Positions 17,583 to 26,306 of a stretch of DNA of 64,000 bases are shown in pieces. Position 1 is the stretch's first letter. Each line of letters begins with the position of its first letter. The stretch comes from JACDAN01 sp963721345 (GTDB lineage Bacteria > Actinomycetota > Thermoleophilia > Gaiellales > Gaiellaceae), in NCBI GenBank assembly GCA_963721345.1, contig CAVRIT010000001.1, forward strand, positions 1-64,000. The letters are read 5' to 3'. The position numbers were made by a program, and so were the translations under genes. A model generated the notes under the pieces. That model saw only the letters and a program-made list of their open reading frames with translations. It searched no databases and had not been told where the DNA came from.

Positions 17583-17611
17583 ACGCGGGCCGCAAGGCCC
17601 GCGTTTCGTTT
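17583..17611 (+). terminator. Intrinsic terminator of csp gene
   Basis: Perfect 9-bp stem ACGCGGGCC / GGCCCGCGT closed by a GCAA tetraloop (17592-17595) and followed by TTCGTTT. It lies 25 bases after the csp stop and upstream of gatC, separating the two transcripts. Confidence 0.85.
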
Positions 17612-17626
17612 GGGAGGATCTTTTTC

Positions 17627-17908
17627 ATGGCGATCACCAGAGATGAGGTCCTGCATGTCGCGCGTCTCGCGCGGCTCGAGCTGACCGAGGACGAGGTCGA
17701 GCGCTTCACCGAGCAGCTGAGCGCGATCCTCGAGGCCGTCGCGAAAGTCTCCGAGCTCGATCTCTCAGACGTCGAGCCCACCGCGCACCCGCTCGACCTC
17801 GTGAACGTCTGGGCCGACGACGAGCCGAGGCCGTCCCTGCCCCCGGACGAAGCGCTGGCGAACGCGCCCGACCGGGAAGCCGGCTTCTTCAAGGTGCCGC
17901 CCGCATGA
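17627..17908 (+). CDS. gatC: GatC, Asp/Glu-tRNA amidotransferase subunit C
   Basis: 93 residues. Small belt subunit that holds GatA to GatB. Typical start (ITRDEVLHVARLARLELTED), DLSDVEPTAHPL, and the C-terminal PDREAGFFKVPPA. Overlaps gatA by four bases (ATGA). First gene of gatCAB; its ribosome-binding site is GGGAGGATC. Confidence 0.95.
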   Translation: MAITRDEVLHVARLARLELTEDEVERFTEQLSAILEAVAKVSELDLSDVEPTAHPLDLVNVWADDEPRPSLPPDEALANAPDREAGFFKVPPA

Positions 17909-19314
17909 TCGACACGCTGCGCCTGACCGCCGAGGGGGCGATGGGCCTGATCGAGCGCGGCGAGGTCTCCGGCGCCGAGCTCCACCGCGCCTACCTCGAC
18001 GCGATCGGCGAGCGCGACGGCGAGCTTCACTCGTACCTCCGCACCGTCGACGAGGCGGACGGCGAAGGCGTTCCGATCGCCTTCAAGGACCTGATCTCGA
18101 CGCGCGGCGTGGAGACCACCGCGGCGTCCAAGATCCTCTCGGGCTACGTGCCGGTGTTCGACGCGACGGTGGCATCCCGCTGCCGCGAGGCAGGCCTGCC
18201 GCTCATCGGCAAGACGAACATGGACGAGTTCGCGATGGGCTCCTCGACGGAGAACTCCGGCTTCGGCCCGACGCGGAACCCGTGGGATCCGGAGCGCGTC
18301 CCGGGCGGATCCTCGGGCGGTTCCGCCGCGGCGGTCGCCGCGGGCCTCGCCCCCTGGGCGCTCGGCTCCGACACGGGCGGCTCGGTGAAGCAACCTGCGT
18401 CGCTCTGCGGGGTCGTCGGCCTGCGGCCGACGTACGGGACGGTCTCTCGCTACGGCATCGTCGCCTTCGCGTCGAGCCTCGACCAGATCGGCCCGATGAC
18501 GAAGACCGTCCGCGACTGCGCGCTCCTCTACCGGATCGTCGCGGGCCGCGACCCGTGCGACACGACGACGGTCGAGCTGCCCGAGCCCGTCGCGATTCCC
18601 GAGCGCGAGGACCTGAAGGGCCTCCGGATCGGCGTGCCCCGCGAGCTGAACGAGACCGATGGGATCGAGCCCGGCGTGAAGGAGCTGACGGATCGCACGA
18701 TCGAGCTCTGCCGTGAGCTCGGCGCGGAGGTGGGGGAGACGAGCCTGCCGCGCTCCGTCGACTACGGACTCGCCTGCTACTACCTCGTGGCTCCGGCGGA
18801 GGCCTCCTCCAACCTCGCGCGCTTCGACGGCGCGCGCTATGGGCTGCGGGTCGACGGCGCGAACGTCCGCGAGATGTACGAGAAGACGCGCGACGCCGGC
18901 TTCGGCGACGAGCCGAAGCGGCGGATCATGCTCGGCACCTACGCCCTTTCCGCCGGCTACTACGAGGCGTACTACGGCCAGGCGCAGAAGGTGCGCACGC
19001 TGATCGCCCAGGAGCACGCCGCCGCCTTCGAGGACTTCGACGTGCTCGTCTCGCCGACCTCTCCGACTGTCGCGTTCAAGCTCGGCGAGAAGGCGGAGAA
19101 CCCGCTCGCGATGTACCTCTCGGACGTTCTCACGATCCCGTCGAACATGGCCGGCCTGCCCGGGCTCTCGATCCCGTGCGGCCTGTCGGACGGGCTTCCT
19201 GTGGGCTTCCAGCTGATCGGGCCGCAGTTCTCCGAGAACACGCTGTTCCACGCGGCGCACGCGCTCGAGCGGGCGATCGGCTTCGACTTCGTCCCGGGGC
19301 GGCTCGCGGCATGA
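17905..19314 (+). CDS. gatA: GatA, Asp/Glu-tRNA amidotransferase subunit A
   Basis: 469 residues, intact. Amidase-signature enzyme that releases ammonia from glutamine for transamidation of Glu-tRNA-Gln and Asp-tRNA-Asn. Catalytic Lys in IAFKDLIS, the Gly/Ser-rich signature GGSSGGSAAAVAAG, and cis-Ser/nucleophile Ser in DTGGSVKQPASLCG. The product implies an organism that makes Gln-tRNA or Asn-tRNA indirectly. Overlaps gatB by four bases. Confidence 0.95.
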   Translation: MIDTLRLTAEGAMGLIERGEVSGAELHRAYLDAIGERDGELHSYLRTVDEADGEGVPIAFKDLISTRGVETTAASKILSGYVPVFDATVASRCREAGLPLIGKTNMDEFAMGSSTENSGFGPTRNPWDPERVPGGSSGGSAAAVAAGLAPWALGSDTGGSVKQPASLCGVVGLRPTYGTVSRYGIVAFASSLDQIGPMTKTVRDCALLYRIVAGRDPCDTTTVELPEPVAIPEREDLKGLRIGVPRELNETDGIEPGVKELTDRTIELCRELGAEVGETSLPRSVDYGLACYYLVAPAEASSNLARFDGARYGLRVDGANVREMYEKTRDAGFGDEPKRRIMLGTYALSAGYYEAYYGQAQKVRTLIAQEHAAAFEDFDVLVSPTSPTVAFKLGEKAENPLAMYLSDVLTIPSNMAGLPGLSIPCGLSDGLPVGFQLIGPQFSENTLFHAAHALERAIGFDFVPGRLAA

Positions 19315-20719
19315 GCTGGGAACCGGTCATCGGCCTGGAGATCCACATCCATCTGAAGACGCGGACGAAGATGTTCTGCCGCTGCGAGGTCGCGTACCTC
19401 GAGCCGGAGAACTCGCGCACCTGCCCCGTCTGCCTGGCGCACCCCGGCGTGCTGCCCGTCCCGAACGCGAAGGCTGTCGAGTGGACGATCAAGCTCGGCC
19501 TCGCGCTCGAGTGCCGCGTCGCCGAGCGCGCCGTCTTCCACCGCAAGAACTACTTCTACCCCGACCTTCCCAAGGGCTACCAGATCTCCCAGTACGACCA
19601 GCCGCTCTGTCTCGACGGCCGGCTCGCGCTGCCCGGCCCCAACGGCGAGATCGAGATCGGGATCGTGCGCGCCCATCTCGAGGAGGACGCGGCGAAGAAC
19701 GTCCATGCCGGCACGAGCGAGGGCCGCATCCACGGAGCGAGCGCAACGCTCGTCGACTTCAACCGCGCCGGGACACCGCTTGTCGAGATCGTCACGCAGC
19801 CTGACCTCCACTCGGCCGACGAGGCTCGCCGCTTCCTCCAGCTGCTCCGCCGCACCATCGTCGAGCTCGGCATCTCCGACGCCGAGATGGAGAAGGGGTC
19901 GCTGCGTTTCGACGTGAACGTCTCGGTGCGGCCGGAGGGCTCGGACGAGCTTCGCACCCGCACCGAGCTGAAGAACCTCAACTCGTTCGCGTTCGCGGCG
20001 AAGGCGATCGAGCGCGAGGTCGAGCGGCAGATCGGCGTCTACGAGTCGGGGGGTGAGATCGAGCAGGAGACGCTGCACTTCGATCCGACGTCCGAGTCGG
20101 CGCCGCCGATGCGCTCGAAGGAGGAGGCGCAGGACTACCGCTACCTCCCCGAGCCCGACCTCGTCCCGATCGAGCCGCACCGCGAGCTCGTCGACCGGAT
20201 CCGGGACGCCTTGCCGGAGCTACCGGGGCAGCGGATTCGGCGCCTCGCCGCGGAGCTCGACGACGACCTCGCGGGGGATCTCGTCGCGAGCGGCCGCGAC
20301 GGGCTCTTCGAGCGGGTACCGGGCGAGGACCGGCGCGCCATAGCGAACGTGCTGATGAACCAGTTCGCGGGAACGGGCGTCGACCCGGACGCTGCCGACC
20401 CGAACGAGCTGGGCAAGCTGATCGACGCGCGCTCGCGGATTCCGCGGGAGAAGGTTCACGGAAGCCCTCGCCGCGAGCGGCGACCCAGGCTTCTCGGCGG
20501 AGCGCTACCTCGGCGACGGCCTCGTCGCGGACACCGCCGAGCTCGAGCCGATCGTGGAGCAGAATCCTGGCCGCGAACCCGGGCCAGGTCGAGGCGTTCC
20601 GGGGCGGCAAGGAGGGACTGCTCGGCTTCTTCGTCGGCCAGGTGATGAAGGAGACCCAGGGCAAGGCCGACCCGCGGGTCGTCAACGAGCTGCTGCGTTC
20701 GAAGCTCAGCTCGAGCTAG
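19311..20719 (+). CDS. gatB: GatB, Asp/Glu-tRNA amidotransferase subunit B (two frameshifts near the end)
   Basis: Kinase-transamidase subunit that phosphorylates the misacylated tRNA. Starts at ATG 19311 inside the gatA stop. Family markers: PVIGLEIHIHLKT, the zinc-type Cys set FCRCEV...CPVCLAHPG, RKNYFYPDLPKGYQISQ, DFNRAGTPLVEIVT, ELKNLNSF and DYRYLPEPDL. The last third (YqeY-like tail) needs two single-base corrections: an extra G at 20453-20454 (restoring EKFTEALAASGD) and an extra A at 20563-20564 (restoring IVEQILAANPGQVEAF). The true stop is TAG 20717-20719. An essential gene damaged twice at short homopolymers points to sequence error. Confidence 0.9.
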
Positions 20720-20862
20720 CTGGACTTCGTTGTGCGCTTGCGCTTCGGCGCAGCGGCCGTGGCAGCAGCCTCCGGCGGGGGCGCCTGCGCCTTCACGCGT
20801 GCCTTCTTCTTGCGCTGGCGATCTCTCGCCCAGCGCACCTTCGGCCTGTCACCGCGTCCCAT
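20716..20862 (-). CDS. Small Lys/Arg-rich conserved protein
   Basis: 48 residues starting at ATG 20862. Very basic N-half (MGRGDRPKVRWARDRQRKKK), an Ala/Pro linker, and a basic end (PKRKRTTKSS). It resembles short basic proteins of unknown function seen in actinobacterial genomes, possibly RNA- or ribosome-associated. Its stop codon overlaps the gatB stop on the opposite strand. A longer upstream start is possible but would add non-conserved Arg/Pro-rich sequence. Confidence 0.6.
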   Translation of the reverse strand: MGRGDRPKVRWARDRQRKKKARVKAQAPPPEAAATAAAPKRKRTTKSS

Positions 20863-20872
20863 CGCCGCAAGC

Positions 20873-21430
20873 CTAGATGAGACCGCACATCCGGCCGGTG
20901 TTCGGCCACGGGTAGAAGCCGCGGCCGGCGCGCAGGGCCCGCTCGGCAACCCACATCTGCTCGACCGGCGTCCAGCTGTTGGCCCATCCTCGCCGCAAGA
21001 GGTGACGCGGCGCGTACATCCGCATGAAGGTCTTGTCCATCTGAAGGCCGCCCCAGTAGGGGTCGTTTTCGTCGCGCCAGGATCCCTCGAACCGCTGGAG
21101 GCAGCGCCACTCCGCCTCGTGCGGAGGATTGTGCGCCAGCCGCTTCGCGCGCACCGCGCGATGTCGCCACTGTCTCATCACGAAGACGCGGAACTTGCGG
21201 TCGCGGATCCGCACATAGCGCTTGCGGTTCGGCGTCCGCGGGACGCCCATCAGGCGCTGCCAGCGCCACGTCGCGCGCTGGAACCGCTTGATCTTCCGGA
21301 CGACCGCGCCCGAGCCGGGCTCGACGTTCGTCGGCGCCGTCCGTGCGCCGTCGGCGGTCGAAAATCCCACCAGGGCCAAGCCTATGACGACGACCGCGAT
21401 TACGGTCGCGCGGACCAGCTGTCGGCGCAC
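20873..21430 (-). CDS. Secreted Rpf-like transglycosylase
   Basis: 185 residues. Signal peptide in the first 28 residues (LVRATVIAVVVIGLALVG), a basic linker (residues 45-105), and a C-terminal domain with a resuscitation-promoting-factor/lysozyme-like pattern: EWRCLQRFEGSWRDENDPYW (catalytic Glu in RFEGSW), GGLQMDKTFMRMYAP, and WTPVEQMWVAERALRAG. A pair of Cys (EWRC and RMCGLI) could close the domain. Such enzymes cleave peptidoglycan at growth restart. The domain is shorter than classical Rpf. Confidence 0.75.
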   Translation of the reverse strand: MRRQLVRATVIAVVVIGLALVGFSTADGARTAPTNVEPGSGAVVRKIKRFQRATWRWQRLMGVPRTPNRKRYVRIRDRKFRVFVMRQWRHRAVRAKRLAHNPPHEAEWRCLQRFEGSWRDENDPYWGGLQMDKTFMRMYAPRHLLRRGWANSWTPVEQMWVAERALRAGRGFYPWPNTGRMCGLI

Positions 21431-21570
21431 GACGGTTTTCCCTCCTCCGTGCTGAAGCTCGGGCCCAAGGCGCAGGATCTGTGCCGCAGTCCGCGCCCCG
21501 AAGCTCCGAGCTCCGGTCGATTGCGATCACCGGAACCCTCGGGGCTCCGGACGCGGCACTTGATAGCACA

Positions 21571-22222
21571 TCACCGTGCCTCGCCAGGCAACGGAGGGGC
21601 CGAATTTCCGCTGGAAACGGTAAAACCTGCGTAAAGAAATAGGACACCGAGCGCCGAAAAACCCGCAGTTTCCGCGGCCCCGAGGCCGGCGAGCGCACTC
21701 CCCGCCGCAGCGACCAGGACGCCGGCCACGATGAGCCCCATTCCGAGCGGTCGGCGCCTGAATGTCGCGATCGCAACGACCACGACCGCGAGGGTTCCGG
21801 CGATGTTTCCGACGAGCGCCAGGATGCGGGCCGGGAAGTAGTCCAGGTGCTCCTGCGCCTCCGGGATCGACGCCCCGCCCACGTTCCCCGAAAGCGGCTC
21901 CGCGAGCATGACGCCCGCGGCGAGCCCGGCGTACACCAGCACGACCGGAATCGCCCACCGCCGCCCGATCGAGCAGCAACGACCCCGCGCCTAGGAGCGG
22001 CGCCGTCAGCAGGCCGCCGAAGAGGTAGTAGACGCGGAACGCCGCGTCGTTCCAACCGGCTGCAGATCCCCACGCGAGCGCCGCGGTGGCGACCGCATAC
22101 GCCAGCAGGGAAGCCGACCAGAGCGCGAGCTCCGGCGTGCGCCGAGCGCGCCAGCGCGCCGCCAACTGCCCTGCGAGTCGCAGCGCCAACAGCGCAGCGC
22201 CGAAGGCGAGGAGCGCTTCCAC
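21571..22222 (-). CDS. Polytopic membrane protein, one frameshift
   Basis: About 216 residues if joined. The first part (GTG 22222) has three helices (ALLAFGAALLALRLAG; LLAYAVATAALAWG; VYYLFGGLLTAPLLGAGSLL). After an extra base near 21970, the other frame continues as IGRRWAIPVVLVYAGLAAGV with three or four more helices (GNIAGTLAVVVVAIATF; GLIVAGVLVAAAG; FSALGVLFLYAGF). Family not recognised. Divergent from the class V aminotransferase gene with 32 bases between. Confidence 0.6.
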
Positions 22223-22254
22223 TCCATCGACCCTAGGCGCTAGCCTCCAAGGAA

Positions 22255-23406
22255 GTGCCGGAGAAGCGCTACCTGTTCACCCCCGGCCCGACGCCGGTCC
22301 CGCCCGAGGTGCTCGAGGCGATGAGCCGGCCGGTGATCCATCACCGCAGCTCGGACTTCCGCGAGATTCTCGGACGTTGTCTCGATCGGCTCGGCGAGGT
22401 CTACCGGACAAACACGGACGTGCTCCTCTACACGTCGTCCGGCACCGGCGGGATGGAGTCGGCGGTCTCGAATCTGACCCGCCCGGGAGACAGGGTCGTA
22501 GTTGTGTCGGCCGGCCACTTCGGGGAGCGGTGGTCCGAGCTGGCGCAGAACTTCGGCTGCGACGTCGACGAGGTCGCGTACGAGTGGGGAGAGACGCCGG
22601 TGGCCGACGACCTCGCCGGGCGACTGCGCGAGCTCGGCGGCGCGAAGGTCGTCTTCCTGACCCACTCGGAGACGTCCACCGGGGTCGTCGCAGACCTTCA
22701 GGCACTCGCCGCCGCGGCCAAAGATGCCGGCGCGCTGGTCGCCGTCGACGCGGTGTCGAGCCTCGGCGCGGTGCCGCTGGAGACCGACGGGTGGCGCCTC
22801 GACACGGTCATCTCCGGCTCGCAGAAGGCGCTGATGACGCCGCCCGGGCTGGCGACCGTCTCCGTCTCGGCCGCCGCGTGGGAAGCCGTGGAGAAGGCCG
22901 CTGCGTCGCGCTACTACTTCGACTGGACGCTGACGCATGAGCGTCAGGCGAAGTTCGATCCCGCGTTCACACCCGCGGTCTCGACGGTCGTCGGGCTGGA
23001 CGTCGCGCTCGGCCTGCTCCTTGCGGAGGGCCTCGAGCAGGCGTTCGAGCGCCACGCCCGCCTCGGACGGGCCTGCCGCGCCGGCGCCAAGGCGATGGGG
23101 CTCGAGCTCTTCTCGCCCGACGACGACCGTTCCGCTGTCGTCACTGCGATCAACGCGCCCGATGGAATCGACTCGAGCGAGCTCGTGCAGACCCTTCGCG
23201 ACCGCCACGGCGTCGTGCTCGCGCCTGGCCAGGGCCCGCTCAAGGGGAAGATCTTCCGCATCGGCCACATCGGCTACTACGACGTCTTCGACATCACGAC
23301 GGCGCTCGCCGGCGTGGAGCTCGTGCTCGGGGAGCTCGGGGCCGAGATCGAGCGCGGCGCGGCGATCACCGCGGCGCTCGAGGCCTTCGAGCACACCCGG
23401 GTGTGA
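22255..23406 (+). CDS. Class V aminotransferase (alanine-glyoxylate / serine type)
   Basis: 383 residues, GTG start behind AAGGA. PLP enzyme: N-terminal LFTPGPTPVPPEVLEAM, substrate loop TSSGTGGMESAV, cofactor Asp region LVAVDAVSSLGAVPLE, and PLP Lys in SGSQKALMTPPG. This subgroup includes alanine-glyoxylate, serine-glyoxylate and serine-pyruvate aminotransferases and some enzymes acting as phosphoserine aminotransferase. Overlap with serA by four bases favours a role in serine biosynthesis or turnover here. Confidence 0.85.
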   Translation: MPEKRYLFTPGPTPVPPEVLEAMSRPVIHHRSSDFREILGRCLDRLGEVYRTNTDVLLYTSSGTGGMESAVSNLTRPGDRVVVVSAGHFGERWSELAQNFGCDVDEVAYEWGETPVADDLAGRLRELGGAKVVFLTHSETSTGVVADLQALAAAAKDAGALVAVDAVSSLGAVPLETDGWRLDTVISGSQKALMTPPGLATVSVSAAAWEAVEKAAASRYYFDWTLTHERQAKFDPAFTPAVSTVVGLDVALGLLLAEGLEQAFERHARLGRACRAGAKAMGLELFSPDDDRSAVVTAINAPDGIDSSELVQTLRDRHGVVLAPGQGPLKGKIFRIGHIGYYDVFDITTALAGVELVLGELGAEIERGAAITAALEAFEHTRV

Positions 23407-24989
23407 CCGACCGACTCAGGGTCCTCGTTCGCGAGCCGATCGCCGAGGCCGGGGTGGAGCTCCTGCGGGAGCGGTTCGAGGTGGACGTGGACGGATCCGC
23501 GCCGCTCGAGGAGCGGATCGGCGACTACGACGCGATCGTGATCCGCTCCGGGACGCAGCTGACGGCCGAGCTGATCGACCGGGCCGAGCGTCTGAAGGTG
23601 ATCGGCCGGGCCGGAGTGGGGGTCGACAACGTCGACGTCGAGGCCGCGACGCGGCGCGGGATCGTCGTCGCGAACGCGCCTGAGTCCACGGTCGTCTCCG
23701 CCGCCGAGCACGCCGTCGGGCTGCTCGTCGCGCTCGCCCGCCACATCCCTCAGGCGCACGCAGCCCTGAAGCAGGGCCGCTGGGAGCGCTCGGCGCACGG
23801 AGGCGTGGAGCTCGAGGGCAAGACGCTGGTCGTGCTCGGCTTCGGACGGATCGGCCAGCAGGTAGCGCGTCGCGCGATCGGCCTCGGCATGCGCGTCGTC
23901 GCCTACGACCCGTTCGTCAGCAAGGAGCGATTTCGCGAGCTCGGAGCGGAGCGGGTCGAGACTGCGGAGGAGGCGCTGGCCGCAGCGGAGTTCTTGACGC
24001 TTCACCTGCCGCTCACCCCGGAGACGACGCAGCTGCTCGACGGCGACGCCATCGCGCGGATGCCGGACGGTGCCCGGGTCGTGAATGCGGCTCGCGGCGA
24101 GCTCGTCGACGAAGCGGCGCTGCTCGAAGCGCTGCGATCGGGCAAGCTCGCGGGCGCTGCGCTGGACGTCTTCTCCGCAGAGCCCTACACCGGGCCTCTG
24201 CTCGAGCTCGACAGCGTCGTCGTCACGCCGCATCTCGCCGCCTCGACCGAGGAAGCGCAGGACCGAGCCGGGGTCATCGTCGCCGAGCAGGTCGCCGCGG
24301 CGCTCGACGGTGAGCTTGTGACGAACGCGGTGAACATCCCTTCGATCCGGCCAGAGGACCTCGAGGTGCTCGGGGCGTACGTTCCGCTGGCCGCAAAGCT
24401 CGGCCGCCTGGCGATGGAGCTCGCGGGCGGCCGCGCCGAGCGCATCGAGCTGACCTACTACGGTGGGCTCTCCGACTACGACACGCGGCTGCTGACGTCG
24501 GCTGCGCTGAACGGCGCCTTCCAGGGTCGCTTCGAGCAGCCCGTGAACTACGTGAACGCGCGGGTCCTTGCCGAGGAGCGGGGAATCGAGGTTGTCGAGC
24601 AGCGGCGCCGATCGTCCCGCGACTTCACCAATCTCATCCGTGTGGGAGTCGTCGTGGACGGCGAGGACCTGCGCGTCGCGGGAACCACGATCGGGCGCGA
24701 GCCGCGGTTGTGGCTGGTGAGTGCGCTCGGCTTCGAGCTCGAGATGGAGCTGGCGCCGCTCCTCGTCGTCTTCCGCTACGACGACGTCCCGGGGGTGATC
24801 GGCCGTGTCGGAACGCTCTTCGGGGAGGCAGAGGTCAACATCGCCAACATGACCGTGTCCCGCACCCGCCGCGGCGGCAAGGCGCTGATGGCGCTCTCGA
24901 TCGACAGCGAGGCGCCGGCCGAGCTGGTCGCGCGGATTCGCGAGGAGGGATTCGACGATGTGCGATTCCTCTCGTTGAACTCCCCATGA
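23403..24989 (+). CDS. serA: D-3-phosphoglycerate dehydrogenase
   Basis: 528 residues, the long SerA type. First step of serine synthesis. NAD-binding turn VLGFGRIGQQVARRA (about residues 144-158), catalytic Arg/Glu/His pattern of D-hydroxyacid dehydrogenases (NAARGELVDEAALL; VVTPHLAASTEEAQ), an intervening substrate-binding domain, and a C-terminal ACT domain (GVIGRVGTLFGEAEVNIANM) for serine feedback. Overlaps both neighbours by four bases, so it is the centre of a three-gene operon. Confidence 0.95.
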   Translation: MTDRLRVLVREPIAEAGVELLRERFEVDVDGSAPLEERIGDYDAIVIRSGTQLTAELIDRAERLKVIGRAGVGVDNVDVEAATRRGIVVANAPESTVVSAAEHAVGLLVALARHIPQAHAALKQGRWERSAHGGVELEGKTLVVLGFGRIGQQVARRAIGLGMRVVAYDPFVSKERFRELGAERVETAEEALAAAEFLTLHLPLTPETTQLLDGDAIARMPDGARVVNAARGELVDEAALLEALRSGKLAGAALDVFSAEPYTGPLLELDSVVVTPHLAASTEEAQDRAGVIVAEQVAAALDGELVTNAVNIPSIRPEDLEVLGAYVPLAAKLGRLAMELAGGRAERIELTYYGGLSDYDTRLLTSAALNGAFQGRFEQPVNYVNARVLAEERGIEVVEQRRRSSRDFTNLIRVGVVVDGEDLRVAGTTIGREPRLWLVSALGFELEMELAPLLVVFRYDDVPGVIGRVGTLFGEAEVNIANMTVSRTRRGGKALMALSIDSEAPAELVARIREEGFDDVRFLSLNSP

Positions 24990-25405
24990 GCTCAGAGCAA
25001 AGGGGCGACCGCTGGGTCGTCGGCCAGTTCGTCCTCTTCGCGCTGATCGCCGCGTCGTGGTTCGTCGGCCCCGGCGTCACGCCGCTCGGCTTCGCGGTCG
25101 CCGCGGCCGGATTCCTGCTTGCGGTCTGGGCGGGCATGACGATGGGCGACTCGCTGTCGCCCTTCCCACGTCCGCGACGCGACGCGCAGCTCGTCGACCG
25201 CGGCCCCTTCCGAGTGCTGCGGCACCCGATCTACGTGGGCGGCATCCTCTTCTTCGCCGGGCTCTCGCTCGTCTTCTCGGTGTACGGCCTCGTGCTCACC
25301 GCCGTACTGGCCGTCTTCTGGCTCGCGAAGGCGCGCCTCGAGGAGCGGCACCTTCGTGCGAGGTTCCCCGAGTACGAGGCGTACCGGGAACGGACGTGGT
25401 TCTGA
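24986..25405 (+). CDS. Isoprenylcysteine carboxyl methyltransferase-family membrane protein
   Basis: 139 residues with three or four helices. The C-terminal half has the ICMT/phospholipid methyltransferase signature: GPFRVLRHPIYVGGILFFAG and, at the end, LEERHLRARFPEYEAYRERT, which bind S-adenosylmethionine at the membrane surface. Methyl acceptor unknown. ATG overlaps the serA stop. Confidence 0.8.
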   Translation: MSSEQRGDRWVVGQFVLFALIAASWFVGPGVTPLGFAVAAAGFLLAVWAGMTMGDSLSPFPRPRRDAQLVDRGPFRVLRHPIYVGGILFFAGLSLVFSVYGLVLTAVLAVFWLAKARLEERHLRARFPEYEAYRERTWF

Positions 25406-25747
25406 CTAGGAGGTCTGCGTCCGGGGGTCGGTACGCCGCACGGCGGCGGCGAGCCCGCGGGTGAACTTCTCGACGATCGCATATCGGCTCCGCCGCTCCA
25501 CGAGCCGCTCGTAGCCCGGCTCCTGATGCCCGTCGGAGACGATGAAGTGCGTCGCCTCGCTGCGGACCTCCTCGTACTCGTCGAGAGGCACCTCGAGCCG
25601 GTCCTGGCAATCCGAGTCGGCGCACTCGCAGACGAACTCCGTCTCTTCCGAGCCGAACCGCTCAGCCGTCTCCGCGATCCGCTCGTTGACGTGCCTGAAC
25701 ACAGACTCGGTGTGGGCGATGCGCGCTTCTTCTGGTGTCGGTTTCAT
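25406..25747 (-). CDS. Conserved hypothetical protein with CxC-x4-C cluster
   Basis: 113 residues from ATG 25747 (a longer start would add unrelated Arg/Pro-rich sequence). Starts MKPTPEEARIAHTESVFRHV, and the centre has CECADSDCQDRLEVPLDEYE. The three Cys residues could bind a metal with a later His (THFIVSDGHQ). The C-terminal helix (RYAIVEKFTRGLAAAVRR) is basic. I do not know a function. Convergent with the methyltransferase gene, with no gap. Confidence 0.6.
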   Translation of the reverse strand: MKPTPEEARIAHTESVFRHVNERIAETAERFGSEETEFVCECADSDCQDRLEVPLDEYEEVRSEATHFIVSDGHQEPGYERLVERRSRYAIVEKFTRGLAAAVRRTDPRTQTS

Positions 25748-25802
25748 TTCGTGAACAACGGCCGATGGGCGCGAACGGTTTCGCGGGGTACGCTCTCGCC
25801 CC

Positions 25803-26291
25803 ATGGAACGCGGCTGGCCAGAGGCGGTCGAACGCGTGGCCGGGGCCATCCGGGCCGGCGGCGTCGAGGCCCGAATCGAGGAGTTCTCCGCGGGGACTCC
25901 CACTGCAGAAGATGCCGCTCATGCCGTCGGCTGCAAGCTCGAGCAGATCGTCAAGTCGCTCGTGTTCGACTGCGAGGGAAAGGCGTTCGTCGTGCTCGTC
26001 CCTGGAGACAGGCGGGCCGACGCGGCGAAAGTGGCGCGCGCCGCGGGTGTGCCCCGCGCGAAGATCGCCGGGCCGGACGGAGTGCGTGCCGCAACCGGGT
26101 TCGCACCCGGCGCGGTGGCGCCCTTTCCGCTCCCGAACGTGGAGCGCGTTCTCGTCGACAGGCAGGTGCTCGTTCACGACCACGTCTGGATCGGGGCCGG
26201 ATCGGAAAGACACATGGCGCGCGTCGCGCCGGCCGACCTGTTGCGGCTGGCGAAAGCGGAGCCGATGGACGCTGTCGCAGAGGCCACATAA
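25803..26291 (+). CDS. YbaK/EbsC-type aminoacyl-tRNA deacylase
   Basis: 162 residues. Domain of the YbaK/ProX family, which hydrolyses mischarged tRNAs such as Cys-tRNA-Pro or Ala-tRNA-Pro. Seen: TAEDAAHAVGCKLEQIVKSL with the conserved Lys, FVVLVPGDRRADAAKVARA, and the late glycine loop GFAPGAVAPFPLPN. Short gap to ilvE. Confidence 0.85.
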   Translation: MERGWPEAVERVAGAIRAGGVEARIEEFSAGTPTAEDAAHAVGCKLEQIVKSLVFDCEGKAFVVLVPGDRRADAAKVARAAGVPRAKIAGPDGVRAATGFAPGAVAPFPLPNVERVLVDRQVLVHDHVWIGAGSERHMARVAPADLLRLAKAEPMDAVAEAT

Positions 26292-26306
26292 CATCTGAGG
26301 AGACAC

